Position numbers and translations under genes: made by a program. From Veronia pacifica (GTDB taxonomy: Bacteria > Pseudomonadota > Gammaproteobacteria > Enterobacterales > Vibrionaceae), in NCBI RefSeq assembly GCF_001707825.1, contig NZ_LYBM01000037.1, positions 1 through 51,010 of the forward strand: a DNA stretch of 51,010 nt, given 5' to 3'. The notes under the pieces were generated by a model, which was given only the letters and a program-made list of their open reading frames with translations, had not been told where the DNA came from and ran no database searches. This document shows, in pieces, positions 8,772-18,937 of the stretch (position 1 is the first letter of the stretch; every line of letters begins with the position of its first letter).

Positions 8772-9395
8772 GTGTTGAGCTTTTTGACTATTGCCCAAGG
8801 GTTTGGATTAGGGTTAAGCATGATAATCCCTATCGGTGCTCAGAATGCATTCGTACTCAATCAGGGGTTGAATCGCCGATATCACCTGCTTACAGCGGCT
8901 ATTTGTTCTGTTTGCGACATTGTGTTGATCGTCACGGGCGTGTTTGGTGGCGGGCTTTTACTGGCTAACTCCCCCTTACTCCTCAATATTGTCACTGTCG
9001 GTGGCATTGCTTTTGTCACCCTTTATGCTTGGCAATCTTTTCGCAGCGCATTTTCAGAGCCAGAAGAGATGTCACTGTCAGTCAAAGGGTTCCATTCTCT
9101 TACTGCCGTGATACTGGGAACATTGGCTGTTACGCTTCTTAACCCCCATGTGTATCTTGATACCGTTGTGGTGCTGGGTTCAATGGGGGGACAGTTGGTT
9201 CCCGATGAGCGTGTTGCGTTTGCTGTCGGTGCGGTGATTGCATCCTTGGTCTGGTTTTTTTCGTTGGCCATTGCTGCTGCCCGACTTGCTCCCAGACTCA
9301 ATCAACCGAGAGTTCGAAAAGGAATTGATATTTTTGTCGGACTTATGATGCTCTTTGTCGCCGTTAAACTCGCGCTCTTCTGGCTAGAGGCGTAA
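8772..9395 (+). CDS. argO: ArgO, LysE-family arginine exporter
   Basis: ArgO exports arginine (and canavanine) across the inner membrane. The product of about 207 residues is very hydrophobic with about six membrane segments and carries IIPIGAQNAFVLNQGLNRRYH near the N-terminus and LLNPHVYLDTVVVLGSMGGQ in the middle, both LysE/ArgO signatures. I take the GTG at 8772 as the start because AGGAG lies seven bases before it and the residues from there match E. coli ArgO. Longer in-frame starts from 8721 would add a non-homologous tail. Confidence 0.93.
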   Translation: MLSFLTIAQGFGLGLSMIIPIGAQNAFVLNQGLNRRYHLLTAAICSVCDIVLIVTGVFGGGLLLANSPLLLNIVTVGGIAFVTLYAWQSFRSAFSEPEEMSLSVKGFHSLTAVILGTLAVTLLNPHVYLDTVVVLGSMGGQLVPDERVAFAVGAVIASLVWFFSLAIAAARLAPRLNQPRVRKGIDIFVGLMMLFVAVKLALFWLEA

Positions 9396-9524
9396 TTAAA
9401 TGGCACCGGAGTGTATTTTGCTTGCCGATTCTCAGGGGTTTGTCTGGCACCGGGGACATGAATATGGGATTATTGACGGCTATATTTAGATGAATCTAAA
9501 AGGCTTACTCAGGATACCTCATCC

Positions 9525-9797
9525 ATGCGAATGCTTACTTGTTGTCTCATCTGTCTGGTTGGCTGGCTACAATACCACCTTTGGTTAGGGAAAAACGGCC
9601 TGCTCGAATACTACGAAATTCGTGACAACAGTGCCGTTACCGAGCAAGCCAACGCTAAACTCAGTCAGCGTAATCAGCAAATGTTTGCTGAAATTGCCGA
9701 TCTCAAACGTGGTCAGGAAGCCATTGAAGAGCGAGCACGAAACGAGCTGGGGATGATTAAGCCTGGTGAAACCTTTTATCGCATTGCCAGCGAATAA
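9525..9797 (+). CDS. ftsB: FtsB, divisome membrane protein
   Basis: FtsB forms the FtsQLB complex that triggers septal wall synthesis. The 90-residue product has one N-terminal membrane segment (TCCLICLVGWLQYHLWLG), then a coiled coil (ANAKLSQRNQQMFAEIADLK) and the conserved EERARNELGMIKPGETFYR end. The start may be at 9525 or at the ATG two codons on. ispD follows 22 bp later, the usual ftsB-ispD-ispF order. Confidence 0.95.
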   Translation: MRMLTCCLICLVGWLQYHLWLGKNGLLEYYEIRDNSAVTEQANAKLSQRNQQMFAEIADLKRGQEAIEERARNELGMIKPGETFYRIASE

Positions 9798-9819
9798 CCC
9801 CTGAAAAGAAAGACAGTCA

Positions 9820-10539
9820 ATGAACACACCACTCCCAAATGATGGACGGCAAACACCCAACAGGCCGGGCATAGTTGCTGTTGTACCTGCAGCAGGTGTT
9901 GGCAAGCGAATGCAAGCCAACATCCCAAAACAGTATTTAACGATCGGTGATAAAACTATCCTCGAACACACAGTGAACTGCCTGCTGCAACACGCTGATA
10001 TTGTTGCCGTGATCATCGCCATCAGTGACGGTGATGAATATTTCGCGGAGACAGGGTTGCAGGATGACAGTCGGGTAACTGTAGTGAGTGGCGGTAAAGA
10101 GCGAGCTGATTCTGTGTTATCAGGGTTGATTGCCGCTGGTGATGCCAAGTGGGTCATGGTACATGACGCCGCAAGACCTTGCCTCCAGCATGGTGACTTG
10201 GACGCATTAATTGATACCGCCATCACCAGTGAGCATGGTGCGATTCTGGCGGCACCCGTCCGTGACACAATGAAGCGTGCTGATAGCCACGGCGGGATCA
10301 ATGAAACGGTCTGCCGGGAGCAGCTATGGCATGCACTGACGCCGCAAATGTTTCCAACGGAAATGCTCAGAGATGCGCTGAAGTCAGCGTTAGAAAATAG
10401 CTTGTTGGTGACAGATGAAGCATCAGCTATTGAACTTGCAGGGGGGAAACCTAAGCTGGTTCAGGGCAGTGCGAGTAACATTAAAGTGACTCAGCCGGAC
10501 GATCTTAATCTGGCTGCCTACTATCTTTCAACACGGTGA
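9820..10539 (+). CDS. ispD: IspD, 2-C-methyl-D-erythritol 4-phosphate cytidylyltransferase
   Basis: IspD couples MEP to CTP in the non-mevalonate isoprenoid pathway. The 239-residue product has the nucleotide-binding signature [20 protein letters not shown] (residues 20-39), [12 protein letters not shown] and a C-terminal [12 protein letters not shown]. The N-terminus carries about 18 polar residues before the domain, slightly longer than in E. coli. It sits in an ftsB-ispD-ispF-truD-surE-pcm-nlpD-rpoS run on one strand. Confidence 0.97.
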   Translation: MNTPLPNDGRQTPNRPGIVAVVPAAGVGKRMQANIPKQYLTIGDKTILEHTVNCLLQHADIVAVIIAISDGDEYFAETGLQDDSRVTVVSGGKERADSVLSGLIAAGDAKWVMVHDAARPCLQHGDLDALIDTAITSEHGAILAAPVRDTMKRADSHGGINETVCREQLWHALTPQMFPTEMLRDALKSALENSLLVTDEASAIELAGGKPKLVQGSASNIKVTQPDDLNLAAYYLSTR

Positions 10540-10649
10540 GCTTTCACAACACACTCCATTGGTGGAAGTGCTCGGCCGGGAAACCTGAACAATCTACACA
10601 TCAGCCTGCTTTCTGAATGGATGCGGCCAGTAAATAACGAGGAAAAGAG

Positions 10650-11132
10650 ATGATTCGTATAGGACATGGTTTTGACGTCCATAAATTTGGCGGCGAAGGC
10701 CCGGTTATCATCGGGGGTGTCAGTATTCCTTACGAGCAGGGACTGGTTGCTCATTCAGATGGTGATGTCGTACTTCATGCCGTATGTGATGCATTACTGG
10801 GAGCGATTGCGGCTGGTGACATCGGGCGTCACTTCCCTGATACCAGCGATGAATGGGAAGGTGTTGACAGTCGTTACCTGTTGCGTGATGTATATAAAAA
10901 AGTGCAGGTAAAAGGTTACGTGATTGGCAATGTAGACGTAACTATCATGGCACAGGCACCCAAAATGGCGCCCCATATTGATGCTATGTGTCAGACCATT
11001 GCAGCGGATCTGGAAACCGCTGTGACCAATGTAAATGTAAAAGCCACCACAACCGAACGATTGGGTTTTACGGGGCGCAAGGAAGGAATTGCCTGTGAAG
11101 CCGTGGTGTTGCTTCAAAAAGGTGATGCATGA
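10650..11132 (+). CDS. ispF: IspF, 2-C-methyl-D-erythritol 2,4-cyclodiphosphate synthase
   Basis: IspF cyclises CDP-ME-2-phosphate with release of CMP. The 160-residue product has the metal-binding GHGFDVHKF (Asp, His) at the start, [22 protein letters not shown] and the C-terminal [29 protein letters not shown] precedes the ATG. Its stop overlaps the truD start by four bases (ATGA), suggesting coupling. The 110-bp gap from ispD shows no gene. Confidence 0.97.
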   Translation: MIRIGHGFDVHKFGGEGPVIIGGVSIPYEQGLVAHSDGDVVLHAVCDALLGAIAAGDIGRHFPDTSDEWEGVDSRYLLRDVYKKVQVKGYVIGNVDVTIMAQAPKMAPHIDAMCQTIAADLETAVTNVNVKATTTERLGFTGRKEGIACEAVVLLQKGDA

Positions 11133-12184
11133 CCGACGTAATGGCCCCTCTGGCATATCTCCACGGCAAACCAACTGCAAAAGGCAAGTTAAAGGTAAAA
11201 CCGGAGCACTTCTTTGTCAGTGAAACTCTGAGCTTTGAACCAGCAGGGCAAGGTGAGCACTTTTTAGTGCGTATCCGCAAGACAGGTGAAAATACCAAAT
11301 ACGTTGCCAATGAGCTTGCTAAAGCCTGTGGCGTCAAATCCAGAGATGTCAGCTGGGCGGGCCTGAAAGACCGCCACGCCGTGACTGAGCAATGGTTCAG
11401 TGTTCATCTGCCGGGTAAAGAAGATCCTGATCTAGACGGCTTTGTCGCTCAACATGAAGGCGTTGATGCGATTCTTGCGACGACCCGTCATGACAAAAAG
11501 CTCCGCCCGGGTGATTTGATTGGTAACCAATTCACACTCGTCGTATCTGATTTCAATGATGACGATGAGGTTGAATCAAGACTAGAGAAAATCAAAGCTC
11601 AGGGTGTGCCAAACTACTTTGGCAGCCAACGTTTTGGACGTAATGGGAATAACGTCGTTTCAGCCCGTGAATGGGGACAGGACAAATTCCGTGTTCGTGA
11701 TAAAAGCAAACGCAGTTTTTATCTGTCTGCTGCCCGCTCGTTTTTGTTTAATCAGGTCGTCTCCGCACGAATTGATCAACAGCATTTTGATATGCCGCTG
11801 ACGGGTGATTTGCTTGAGAGCCGCGAGGGTGTCACACGAATTGTTGAAAATATCGATGATGCGGTCAGCGATATGGCTAACGGTCACTGGCAAATTACAG
11901 CGCCAATGACAGGGGACAATGCACTGCCCACATCGGATGATGCGCAGCGCTACGAGCAGCAGATTATTGATAAAGAACCTGACCTGCTGAAAGTGATACG
12001 CGGCAACAGGATGCGACATGAGCGGCGCGTGATACGTTTAGTGCCTGACAACATGCGTTGGGAGCAGGAAGGCGATACGCTGACACTGTCTTTCTTCCTG
12101 CCAGCCGGGTGCTTTGCAACCGCTGTTATGAGAGAGGTCATAGTCGATGCAGAAGGAGAACAGGATGCGCATTCTAATCAGTAA
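11129..12184 (+). CDS. truD: TruD, tRNA pseudouridine-13 synthase
   Basis: TruD isomerises U13 in tRNA-Glu. The 351-residue product shows the TruD signature around the catalytic Asp, [19 protein letters not shown] (near residue 80), followed by [18 protein letters not shown] (about residues 152-169) and the late [16 protein letters not shown]. It overlaps ispF by 4 bp and the following surE by 20 bp. Confidence 0.96.
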   Translation: MTDVMAPLAYLHGKPTAKGKLKVKPEHFFVSETLSFEPAGQGEHFLVRIRKTGENTKYVANELAKACGVKSRDVSWAGLKDRHAVTEQWFSVHLPGKEDPDLDGFVAQHEGVDAILATTRHDKKLRPGDLIGNQFTLVVSDFNDDDEVESRLEKIKAQGVPNYFGSQRFGRNGNNVVSAREWGQDKFRVRDKSKRSFYLSAARSFLFNQVVSARIDQQHFDMPLTGDLLESREGVTRIVENIDDAVSDMANGHWQITAPMTGDNALPTSDDAQRYEQQIIDKEPDLLKVIRGNRMRHERRVIRLVPDNMRWEQEGDTLTLSFFLPAGCFATAVMREVIVDAEGEQDAHSNQ

Positions 12185-12908
12185 TGATGATGGAATTTTT
12201 GCAGAAGGCATTAATGTTCTGGCAGACGTTCTGTCAGACATTGCCGATGTGGTAGTGGTAGCGCCAGACCGAAACAAGTCGGGCGCGTCAAATTCTTTAA
12301 CCTTGGAGAATCCGCTTCGGGTCCGCTCAGTCGCCAAGCAGCGTCACTCTATTGAGGGTACGCCGACTGATTGCGTTCACTTCGCGCTCAATGAATTACT
12401 CGACGAAAAGCCAGATTTCGTGGTGAGTGGAATAAATCATGGTGCCAACCTCGGCGATGACGTGCTTTACTCCGGCACCGTGGCAGCCGCCACTGAGGGT
12501 TTTTTCCTCGGGATCCCTTCCATCGCGGTCTCTTTGTGCGGTCAGACACACTTTGCCACTGCTGCTCAGGTCGTAAAAACGCTTCTGAATCATAATTCTA
12601 AATTGAATTTTCCCAAAGATCGTATCCTAAATGTTAATGTACCAGATTGCCGTTATGAGCAATTGTCGGGATGGAAGGTCACGCGTTTGGGGGCAAGGCA
12701 TAGATCAGAGAATATGATTTGCGAAACTGATCCGAGAGGAAAACCCATATACTGGATTGGCCCTCCCGGCCCCACACAAGATGCAGGAGAGGGGACGGAC
12801 TTTCATGCTGTCGAACATCATCAGGTATCGATCACCCCTCTGCAGGTGGATTTGACAGCATATGACAGCATCGATGCACTCTCTCAATGGATTAACAAAA
12901 TAAATTAA
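12165..12908 (+). CDS. surE: SurE, 5'/3'-nucleotidase
   Basis: SurE is a metal-dependent phosphatase of nucleoside monophosphates, linked to stationary-phase survival. The product of about 247 residues starts [10 protein letters not shown], the metal-binding motif of the family, and has [26 protein letters not shown] and [24 protein letters not shown]. The ATG at 12165 is preceded by AAGGAG at good spacing and places the motif at the N-terminus as usual. An in-frame ATG at 12147 would add six residues lying within the ribosome-binding site. It overlaps truD. Confidence 0.96.
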   Translation: MRILISNDDGIFAEGINVLADVLSDIADVVVVAPDRNKSGASNSLTLENPLRVRSVAKQRHSIEGTPTDCVHFALNELLDEKPDFVVSGINHGANLGDDVLYSGTVAAATEGFFLGIPSIAVSLCGQTHFATAAQVVKTLLNHNSKLNFPKDRILNVNVPDCRYEQLSGWKVTRLGARHRSENMICETDPRGKPIYWIGPPGPTQDAGEGTDFHAVEHHQVSITPLQVDLTAYDSIDALSQWINKIN

Positions 12909-12921
12909 AGGTGAGCGGTCA

Positions 12922-13539
12922 GTGAATAACAACGCACTTATTCAGTTGTTGAGTCAGCAGGGCATTTCCGATGTTCGTGTTCTTGAAGCTATGTCTCGTC
13001 TCCCCAGACATTCCTTTGTGTCTGAAGCTATGTCTCATCAGGCATACCAAAATAACGCATTGCCAATTGGATGTGGCCAGACAATTTCCCAGCCTTACAT
13101 AGTGGCTAAAATGACAGAGCTTTTGCAGCTAAACCGCGATAGCCGTGTACTTGAAATTGGCACCGGGTCAGGTTATCAAACCTGTGTATTGGCCCAGCTT
13201 GTTGACACCGTTTACTCGGTTGAGCGCATCAAGCAGTTACAAATGACGGCTAAAAGGCGCTTTAAGCAGTTGGAACTATACAATATTTCCACTAAGCACG
13301 GTGATGGTTGGCAAGGCTGGGCGTCGAAAGGGCCATTTGATGCGATTATTGTCACTGCAGCAGCAGAAAGTATGCCGACTGAATTATGCAATCAACTGGC
13401 TGAGGGAGGCATAATGATCATTCCTGTCGGTAACAGCGAACAAACACTCTATAAGGTTGTAAGACAAGGTGATGACTTTATCAGCGAGGTAATTGAGGCG
13501 GTCAAATTCGTTCCTTTGGTCGCTGGTGATCTTGCCTAG
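12922..13539 (+). CDS. pcm: Pcm, L-isoaspartate O-methyltransferase
   Basis: Pcm repairs proteins with isomerised aspartate using SAM. The 205-residue product has [19 protein letters not shown], the SAM-binding [18 protein letters not shown] and the C-terminal region [12 protein letters not shown]. The start is GTG with AAAGGTGAG upstream; 13 bp separate it from surE. The surE-pcm-nlpD-rpoS order is conserved. Confidence 0.95.
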   Translation: MNNNALIQLLSQQGISDVRVLEAMSRLPRHSFVSEAMSHQAYQNNALPIGCGQTISQPYIVAKMTELLQLNRDSRVLEIGTGSGYQTCVLAQLVDTVYSVERIKQLQMTAKRRFKQLELYNISTKHGDGWQGWASKGPFDAIIVTAAAESMPTELCNQLAEGGIMIIPVGNSEQTLYKVVRQGDDFISEVIEAVKFVPLVAGDLA

Positions 13540-13553
13540 GAGAGTGTCATTAG

Positions 13554-14515
13554 GTGACAAAATCAAATAAGTGCAAAATTCTTTTTTTTCTGTCTTTGCT
13601 GGTATTTGTCACTGGTTGCACTTTGTCATCTCCAGCCCCCGTCAGCGGCCTACATTCTAAGTACAAAGATCAGAAGCGAGGTACGTATCGGGGGAGTTAC
13701 TACAAAGTTAGAAAGGGAGACACGCTCTACTACATAGCGTATATCACTGATCGCGATGTTAAAGATATCATACGTATAAATCATCTCAGCAAGCCCTACA
13801 CGATTTATCCCGGCCAGAAAATACAACTTTGGCATGAGAAATACCGTTCACCTGAATACGGAACGACAGGCCCCGTTATTGCTGGCTCTGTTGCTACTTC
13901 TGCTGCTGCTACAACGGTTGCCAAAGCAACGACGGTCGCGGCAGCATCATCTGCTACTACAGTCTCTTCAGATAAAAAATACGCACCGAAAAAAAAGTCG
14001 GATCTCAATCCCAAAATAAGAAAAAAGTTGATTCCAAAAAATCAAAAGAGTACATTCAAACCAACAAGAAAAATAACACTGATAACAATAAATCAACAAA
14101 TAGTAGTAACCCTGCAAAGAAAGTCAAAGTATCGACCAGCAAAAAGATTTCTTGGTCTTGGCCCGTATCGGGAAAAGTTATTGAGAAATTTTCTAGTACA
14201 GAGCTGGGTAACAAAGGGGTCGATATAGCAGGGCGTCGCGGTTCAAATATTGCCGCGTCGGCAGATGGAAAAGTGGTTTACGCGGGCAACGCCCTCAGAG
14301 GTTACGGCAATTTGATCATCATCAAGCACAATGATGATTTTCTCAGTGCATATGCTCACAACGACCGCATTTTTGTACGCGAACAGCAGAGCGTTTCAAA
14401 GGGGCAAAAAATAGCCTCGATGGGAAGCTCCGGTACCAACACCGTTCGTTTACATTTCGAGATACGCTACAAGGGAAAGTCGGTCGACCCGCTGAGGTAT
14501 TTGCCAAGGCGATAG
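13554..14515 (+). CDS. nlpD: NlpD, LysM/M23 lipoprotein activating AmiC, with an apparent -1 frameshift at an A8 run
   Basis: NlpD is an outer-membrane lipoprotein that activates amidase AmiC at division. The first frame (from GTG 13554) encodes a lipoprotein signal with lipobox VTGC, then a LysM domain ([17 protein letters not shown] to [10 protein letters not shown]) and an Ala/Thr linker. The peptidase-like M23 domain ([39 protein letters not shown]) lies in the -1 frame. The -1 frame is closed by a TAA at 13973 and the 0 frame ends at 14228, so the shift must occur between them. The A8 run at 13989-13996 followed by G (A_AAA_AAG) is the obvious site. After it the -1 frame reads as a normal polar linker into [16 protein letters not shown] joined product would be about 320 residues. 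Loss of one A by sequencing error or mutation is simplest; slippage is possible. Confidence 0.88.
13989..13997 (+). other. A8G slippery-type sequence in nlpD
   Basis: In the 0 frame the bases read AAA AAA AAG. This contains A_AAA_AAG, the heptamer used for -1 frameshifting in E. coli dnaX. A -1 slip leads exactly into the frame that encodes the M23 domain. Insertion of one A by polymerase slippage would do the same. I saw no clear stimulatory stem-loop or upstream Shine-Dalgarno-like element. Confidence 0.45.
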
Positions 14516-14560
14516 ACTGAGCAAGTATCTTCTATTGCTATGCCATATTTGGGAGGCGCT

Positions 14561-15541
14561 ATGAGTCAAAACAATACCGCAAAAAAAGTCGATGAGATTG
14601 TCGATGAAGATGTTGATATTGAATCGTTGGCCATAGATTCAGAAGAAGCGACTGACGACGCCGCTGCAGAAGAGGCACTGTCATTCAGCTCCAGTAACAA
14701 AGCACTTGACGCTACTCAGCTCTACCTGAGCGAAATTGGTTATTCTCCACTACTTACCGCTGAAGAAGAAGTGCTGTATGCTCGTCGTGCACTGCGCGGA
14801 GACGAAGCAGCGCGTAAGAGAATGATTGAGAGTAACTTGCGTTTAGTGGTGAAAATTTCACGCCGCTACTCAAACCGCGGTCTTGCGTTGTTAGACTTGG
14901 TCGAGGAGGGAAATCTCGGCTTGATACGCGCAGTTGAGAAATTCGATCCTGAGCGCGGCTTTAGATTTTCTACTTACGCCACGTGGTGGATACGTCAAAC
15001 CATTGAACGTGCCATCATGAACCAGACACGAACCATACGTCTGCCGATTCATGTTGTCAAAGAGTTGAACGTATACCTGCGTACAGCACGTGAGTTGGCG
15101 CAAAAGCTTGACCACGAGCCAACGGCCGAAGATATAGCCTTCCAGCTTGATAAGCCGGTGGAAGACGTCAACCGTATGCTGAGACTCAACGAGAGAATGA
15201 GTTCTGTTGATAACCCAATCGGCGGAGATTCAGAGAAAGCATTGCTTGATATTATTCCTGACGAAAAAGAAAGCGGTCCGGAAAATACCACGCAAGACGA
15301 AGACATGAAGAAAACTATCGTCCACTGGCTGCAGGAATTGAATCCTAAGCAGCGCGAAGTATTGGCTCGTCGTTTCGGCCTCTTAGGCCACGAAGCGTCA
15401 ACACTTGAAGATGTAGGGCGTGAGATAGGTCTGACCCGTGAACGTGTTCGTCAGATTCAAGTTGAAGGTCTGCGTCGTTTACGAGATATGCTGACACATG
15501 AAGGACTGAGCATCGAATCCCTTTTTACTGCTGAGCAGTGA
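14561..15541 (+). CDS. rpoS: RpoS, stationary-phase sigma factor
   Basis: RpoS directs RNA polymerase to general-stress promoters. The product of about 326 residues has region 1.2 ([16 protein letters not shown]), region 2 ([20 protein letters not shown], then [20 protein letters not shown]), region 3 and region 4.2 helix-turn-helix ([20 protein letters not shown]). GGGAGG precedes the ATG at 14561; an in-frame ATG 21 bp upstream lies before that site and is less likely. nlpD upstream usually holds the main rpoS promoter, so the nlpD frame problem would not by itself stop rpoS transcription. Confidence 0.97.
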   Translation: MSQNNTAKKVDEIVDEDVDIESLAIDSEEATDDAAAEEALSFSSSNKALDATQLYLSEIGYSPLLTAEEEVLYARRALRGDEAARKRMIESNLRLVVKISRRYSNRGLALLDLVEEGNLGLIRAVEKFDPERGFRFSTYATWWIRQTIERAIMNQTRTIRLPIHVVKELNVYLRTARELAQKLDHEPTAEDIAFQLDKPVEDVNRMLRLNERMSSVDNPIGGDSEKALLDIIPDEKESGPENTTQDEDMKKTIVHWLQELNPKQREVLARRFGLLGHEASTLEDVGREIGLTRERVRQIQVEGLRRLRDMLTHEGLSIESLFTAEQ

Positions 15542-15575
15542 ACACATCTTTTTATTGCATGCTCCAATAATGAAT

Positions 15576-15599
15576 AAAGCCCCGACAGGGGCTTTTTTT
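15576..15599. terminator. Terminator between rpoS and mutS
   Basis: The stem AAAGCCCC/GGGGCTTT has a 4-base loop and is followed by a run of T. It lies between convergent rpoS and mutS and best serves rpoS. Confidence 0.88.
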
Positions 15600-15634
15600 A
15601 TTTCAGTTAGCTCTCTTTAAAGTAACGCTTCATC

Positions 15635-18202
15635 TTAAATCAGGGCCTTCAGACGATAGAGAGCGTCAAGAGCCTGACGTGGTGTTAATTCGTCCGGATT
15701 CAGTCTTGATAGTTCTGTTTCAGCTTCACTGGGTTCAGGGATCAATGACAGTTGCGTTTGCGCACTTTGTTGGACGTGTTCGCCCGTAACCACTTCATGG
15801 CCACTGGCTTCTAGCTGACGTAGCTTACTCTTCGCCCTACTGATCACAGTCTTTGGAACCCCTGCAAGCCCGGCAACAGCGAGGCCGTAAGACTTACTGG
15901 CTGCTCCTTCCTGAACCGCATGCATAAAGGCAATGCCGTCTCCATGCTCAATCGCATCCAGATGAACGTTTACCAAGCCTTTAATTTGTCCTGCCAGCTC
16001 GGTGAGTTCAAAATAATGGGTGGCAAACAGAGTCATTGATTGAAGTTTTTCTGCCAGCCATTCAGCACTGGCCCAAGCCAGAGAAAGGCCATCATAGGTG
16101 CTGGTGCCACGTCCAATTTCATCCATCAACACCAGACTGTTTTCGGTGGCGTTGTGAAGAATATTTGCCGTCTCTGTCATTTCCACCATAAAGGTTGAAC
16201 GGCCCGAAGCCAGATCATCTGATGCACCGATACGAGTAAATATTCGGTCAACCGGACCAAGTGTAACGGCTTCGGCTGGAACATAGGCACCAATATGAGC
16301 CAGCAGAGTGATTAACGCAGTCTGGCGCATGTAGGTCGATTTACCGCCCATGTTGGGGCCGGTAATGATTTGCATGCGACGTTCAGGATTCAGCGTCGTC
16401 GGATTAGCAATGAAGGGCTCGTTCAACACCTGTTCGACCACCGGATGACGGCCTGCTGTGATCTCAATACCCCGGGTTTCTTTCAGTATCGGCCGACAAT
16501 AGTTAAGCGTTTCTGCGCGTTCTGCCAGATTAGCTAGCACATCGAGGCTTGATAATGCTTCAGCTGCGCGCTGTAGGGTCTCAAGTTGCGGCAGTATCAG
16601 ATCGAACAGCTCATCCCACAGTTTTTTCTCTAAAGCCAGTGCTTTGGACTTTGAGTTAAGCACCTTGTCTTCATGTTCTTTCAGTTCAGGAATGATGTAG
16701 CGTTCGGCATTCTTGAGGGTTTGACGACGCACATAATGAGGTGGAACCAGATGACTCTGCCCTCGGCTCACCTGAATATAGAAGCCGTGGACCTGATTGA
16801 ATCCAACCTTCAGTGTATCGATATCATGACGGTCACGCTCACGCTCTTCCAGTTCATCAAGGTAGCGGGTCGCACCATCAGCAAGCTCACGCCATTCATC
16901 CAGTTCAGCGTTGTAGTCAGGCGCAATCACCCCACCATCACGGATCACTACGGGTGGAGCCTCAATGATGGCTCTTTCCAGCAAATCACAAAGTTCCGGC
17001 ATTGGCTGACAGGACTGCTTGAGTGGTGCCAGAGCCTGATCCTCCATTTCACCCAGTAAAGACTCAATCTCTGGCAGTTGTTGCAGCGCGGTGCGCAGTC
17101 TTGCCATATCCCTTGGTCTGGCTGAACGCAACGCAAGGCGAGCCAGGATCCGTTCCATATCGCCTATTGGGCGCAATGCAGTTTCCAGCTCGGTATACAG
17201 CCCAGTATCCTTGAGTGCTGTGATTGCATCCAAGCGGCTATTCAGGCGTTCAAGATCTCTAACGGGCTGGTGTAACCAACGTTTTAACAGGCGGCTACCC
17301 ATTGGCGTTGCTGTCTGGTCTAGCACTGACGCCAGGGTATTTTCTGTTCCGCCAGCAAGGTTCTGTGTCAGTTCAAGATTACGCCGCGTGGCTGCATCCA
17401 GAATCACTGACATTTCTTTGCTTTCTTTAACCAATGAACGTATGTGGGGCAGGGCGGTACGCTGCGTGTCTTTGACATACTGAATCAGGCAGCCCGCTGC
17501 GGCGAGGCCAAGCGCGCTGTCCTCGACACCAAAACCAATAAGATCGCGAGTGCCGAACTGTTGCGTGAGCTGCTGACGGGCAGTATCGAGGTCAAATTCC
17601 CAAATTGGGCGTCGACGTTTGCCTTTGATCGCATCTAACAGCTCCAGAAAACCAAAGTCCTCCGGATAAAGTAACTCTGCAGGTCGGGTACGTTGAAGCT
17701 CTGCCTGCATTTCTTCTTCTGTTGCAGGCTCAGAAAGCAGGAATCGACCAGAGGTAATATCGAGTGTCGCGAAACCGAATTTGTCCCCTTTATTGAAGAC
17801 AGCGGCTACCAGATTATCTACCCGCTCAGTTAACAATGCTTCGTCAGACACTGTGCCGGGAGTGACGATGCGCACAACCTGCCTTTCAACCGGGCCTTTG
17901 CTGGTTGCCGGATCGCCAATTTGCTCGCAGATAGCGACAGGCTCTCCCAGTTGTACCAGTTTTGCCAGATATCCTTCTACTGAATGGTAAGGCACCCCAG
18001 CCATAGGAATGGGTTCGCCATTTGATGTGCCGCGTTTGGTCAGTGAGATATCCATTAGCTGTGATGCACGTTTAGCATCATCAAAAAACAACTCATAAAA
18101 GTCGCCCATGCGATAAAACAACAATTCGTCAGGATGTTTAGCTTTGATCTTGAGATACTGCTGCATCATAGGGGTATGATTTGCTAATGCTTGTACTGTC
18201 AC
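15635..18202 (-). CDS. mutS: MutS, DNA mismatch recognition ATPase
   Basis: MutS binds mismatches and starts methyl-directed repair with MutL and MutH. The 855-residue product has the mismatch-wedge motif [10 protein letters not shown] (Phe-X-Glu near residue 36), the Walker [18 protein letters not shown] near residue 615, Walker [16 protein letters not shown] and the C-terminal dimer/tetramer tail ([16 protein letters not shown]). The start is GTG; the residues after it ([16 protein letters not shown]) match the family start. It is divergent from pncC. Confidence 0.97.
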   Translation of the reverse strand: MTVQALANHTPMMQQYLKIKAKHPDELLFYRMGDFYELFFDDAKRASQLMDISLTKRGTSNGEPIPMAGVPYHSVEGYLAKLVQLGEPVAICEQIGDPATSKGPVERQVVRIVTPGTVSDEALLTERVDNLVAAVFNKGDKFGFATLDITSGRFLLSEPATEEEMQAELQRTRPAELLYPEDFGFLELLDAIKGKRRRPIWEFDLDTARQQLTQQFGTRDLIGFGVEDSALGLAAAGCLIQYVKDTQRTALPHIRSLVKESKEMSVILDAATRRNLELTQNLAGGTENTLASVLDQTATPMGSRLLKRWLHQPVRDLERLNSRLDAITALKDTGLYTELETALRPIGDMERILARLALRSARPRDMARLRTALQQLPEIESLLGEMEDQALAPLKQSCQPMPELCDLLERAIIEAPPVVIRDGGVIAPDYNAELDEWRELADGATRYLDELEERERDRHDIDTLKVGFNQVHGFYIQVSRGQSHLVPPHYVRRQTLKNAERYIIPELKEHEDKVLNSKSKALALEKKLWDELFDLILPQLETLQRAAEALSSLDVLANLAERAETLNYCRPILKETRGIEITAGRHPVVEQVLNEPFIANPTTLNPERRMQIITGPNMGGKSTYMRQTALITLLAHIGAYVPAEAVTLGPVDRIFTRIGASDDLASGRSTFMVEMTETANILHNATENSLVLMDEIGRGTSTYDGLSLAWASAEWLAEKLQSMTLFATHYFELTELAGQIKGLVNVHLDAIEHGDGIAFMHAVQEGAASKSYGLAVAGLAGVPKTVISRAKSKLRQLEASGHEVVTGEHVQQSAQTQLSLIPEPSEAETELSRLNPDELTPRQALDALYRLKALI

Positions 18203-18313
18203 TGTGTGGCCTGCAAAATTAGAGAAATTTGGAGAGCATCAAGGATACGTGAATCCGGGGGATGGGGTAAAGTATCCATCCGTCTGACTGCCGGGATTTC
18301 GAGAGGAGTGAAT

Positions 18314-18799
18314 ATGAAAACACTGACAAGCCTTGCATTGGAACTGGGTAAACATCTGGCGGCTTCCGGCCAGACAGTGACGACTGCTGAATCCTGTACA
18401 GGAGGAGGCATTGCTTACGTGCTGACCGAAATCGCTGGTAGCTCAGCGTGGTTCGAAAGTGGTTTTGTTACGTACAGTAACAAAGCGAAGGAAGACATGG
18501 TGGGAGTTAGTCTGGAAACACTGGCTGCACATGGTGCAGTCAGTGAGCCTGTTGTCGCCGAGATGGCTAAAGGAGCATTGGATGCGGCAGGCGCAGACTT
18601 TGCTGTTGCTGTCAGTGGTGTTGCAGGCCCCGGGGGCGGCAGTAAAGACAAGCCTGTCGGTATGGTTTGCTTTGGCTGGGCGCTGAAAAACGGGCAGGTG
18701 ATCACTGATACTCAGCATTTTACTGGTGATCGACACCAGATAAGAGTGGCCACCATAGAACATAGTCTTCGCCGATTATTGGTTGAAATTCAAAACTAA
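18314..18799 (+). CDS. pncC: PncC, nicotinamide-nucleotide amidohydrolase (CinA C-terminal family)
   Basis: PncC deamidates NMN to nicotinate mononucleotide in pyridine nucleotide recycling. The product of about 161 residues is a stand-alone CinA C-terminal domain: TVTTAESCTGGGIAYVLTEI (catalytic Ser/Thr region), FESGFVTYSNKAKEDMVGV and AVSGVAGPGGGSKDKPVG. GAGAGGAGTGA lies before the ATG at 18314. Longer in-frame starts from 18191 would give an unrelated basic N-terminus and overlap the mutS start. Position just before recA matches E. coli pncC (ygaD). Confidence 0.95.
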   Translation: MKTLTSLALELGKHLAASGQTVTTAESCTGGGIAYVLTEIAGSSAWFESGFVTYSNKAKEDMVGVSLETLAAHGAVSEPVVAEMAKGALDAAGADFAVAVSGVAGPGGGSKDKPVGMVCFGWALKNGQVITDTQHFTGDRHQIRVATIEHSLRRLLVEIQN

Positions 18800-18844
18800 A
18801 ATCAGAGCGATGACACGAAAGAAAAGAAAAATTAAGTTCAGAGC

Positions 18845-18872
18845 TAGACACTGTATAAATGGACAGTATACT
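18845..18872 (+). promoter_or_regulatory. recA promoter with LexA (SOS) box
   Basis: A -35 element TAGACA (18845-18850) and a -10 element TATACT (18867-18872) are spaced by 16 bp. The spacer holds CTGTATAAATGGACAG (18851-18866), a perfect CTGT-N8-ACAG LexA site, extended to CACTGT...ACAGTA at the flanks. LexA bound here would cover both promoter elements. Confidence 0.92.
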
Positions 18873-18937
18873 TACAAACCATAAACACTCAGATTTCATC
18901 TTCTAGCAAGCGATCAGCGTATCCGTTGGAGAATCAA

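Noticed and set aside
9396-9524. TGGCACCGG occurs twice (9401 and 9445) and resembles half a sigma-54 promoter.
   Set aside because: No TTGC element lies at the required spacing after either copy.
14273-14515. A separate small gene for an M23 peptidase.
   Set aside because: Its sequence joins smoothly with the nlpD linker in the -1 frame, so it is the C-terminal part of nlpD.
18191-18313. N-terminal extension of pncC reaching into the mutS start.
   Set aside because: The extra residues are not family-like, and GGAG before 18314 marks the true start.
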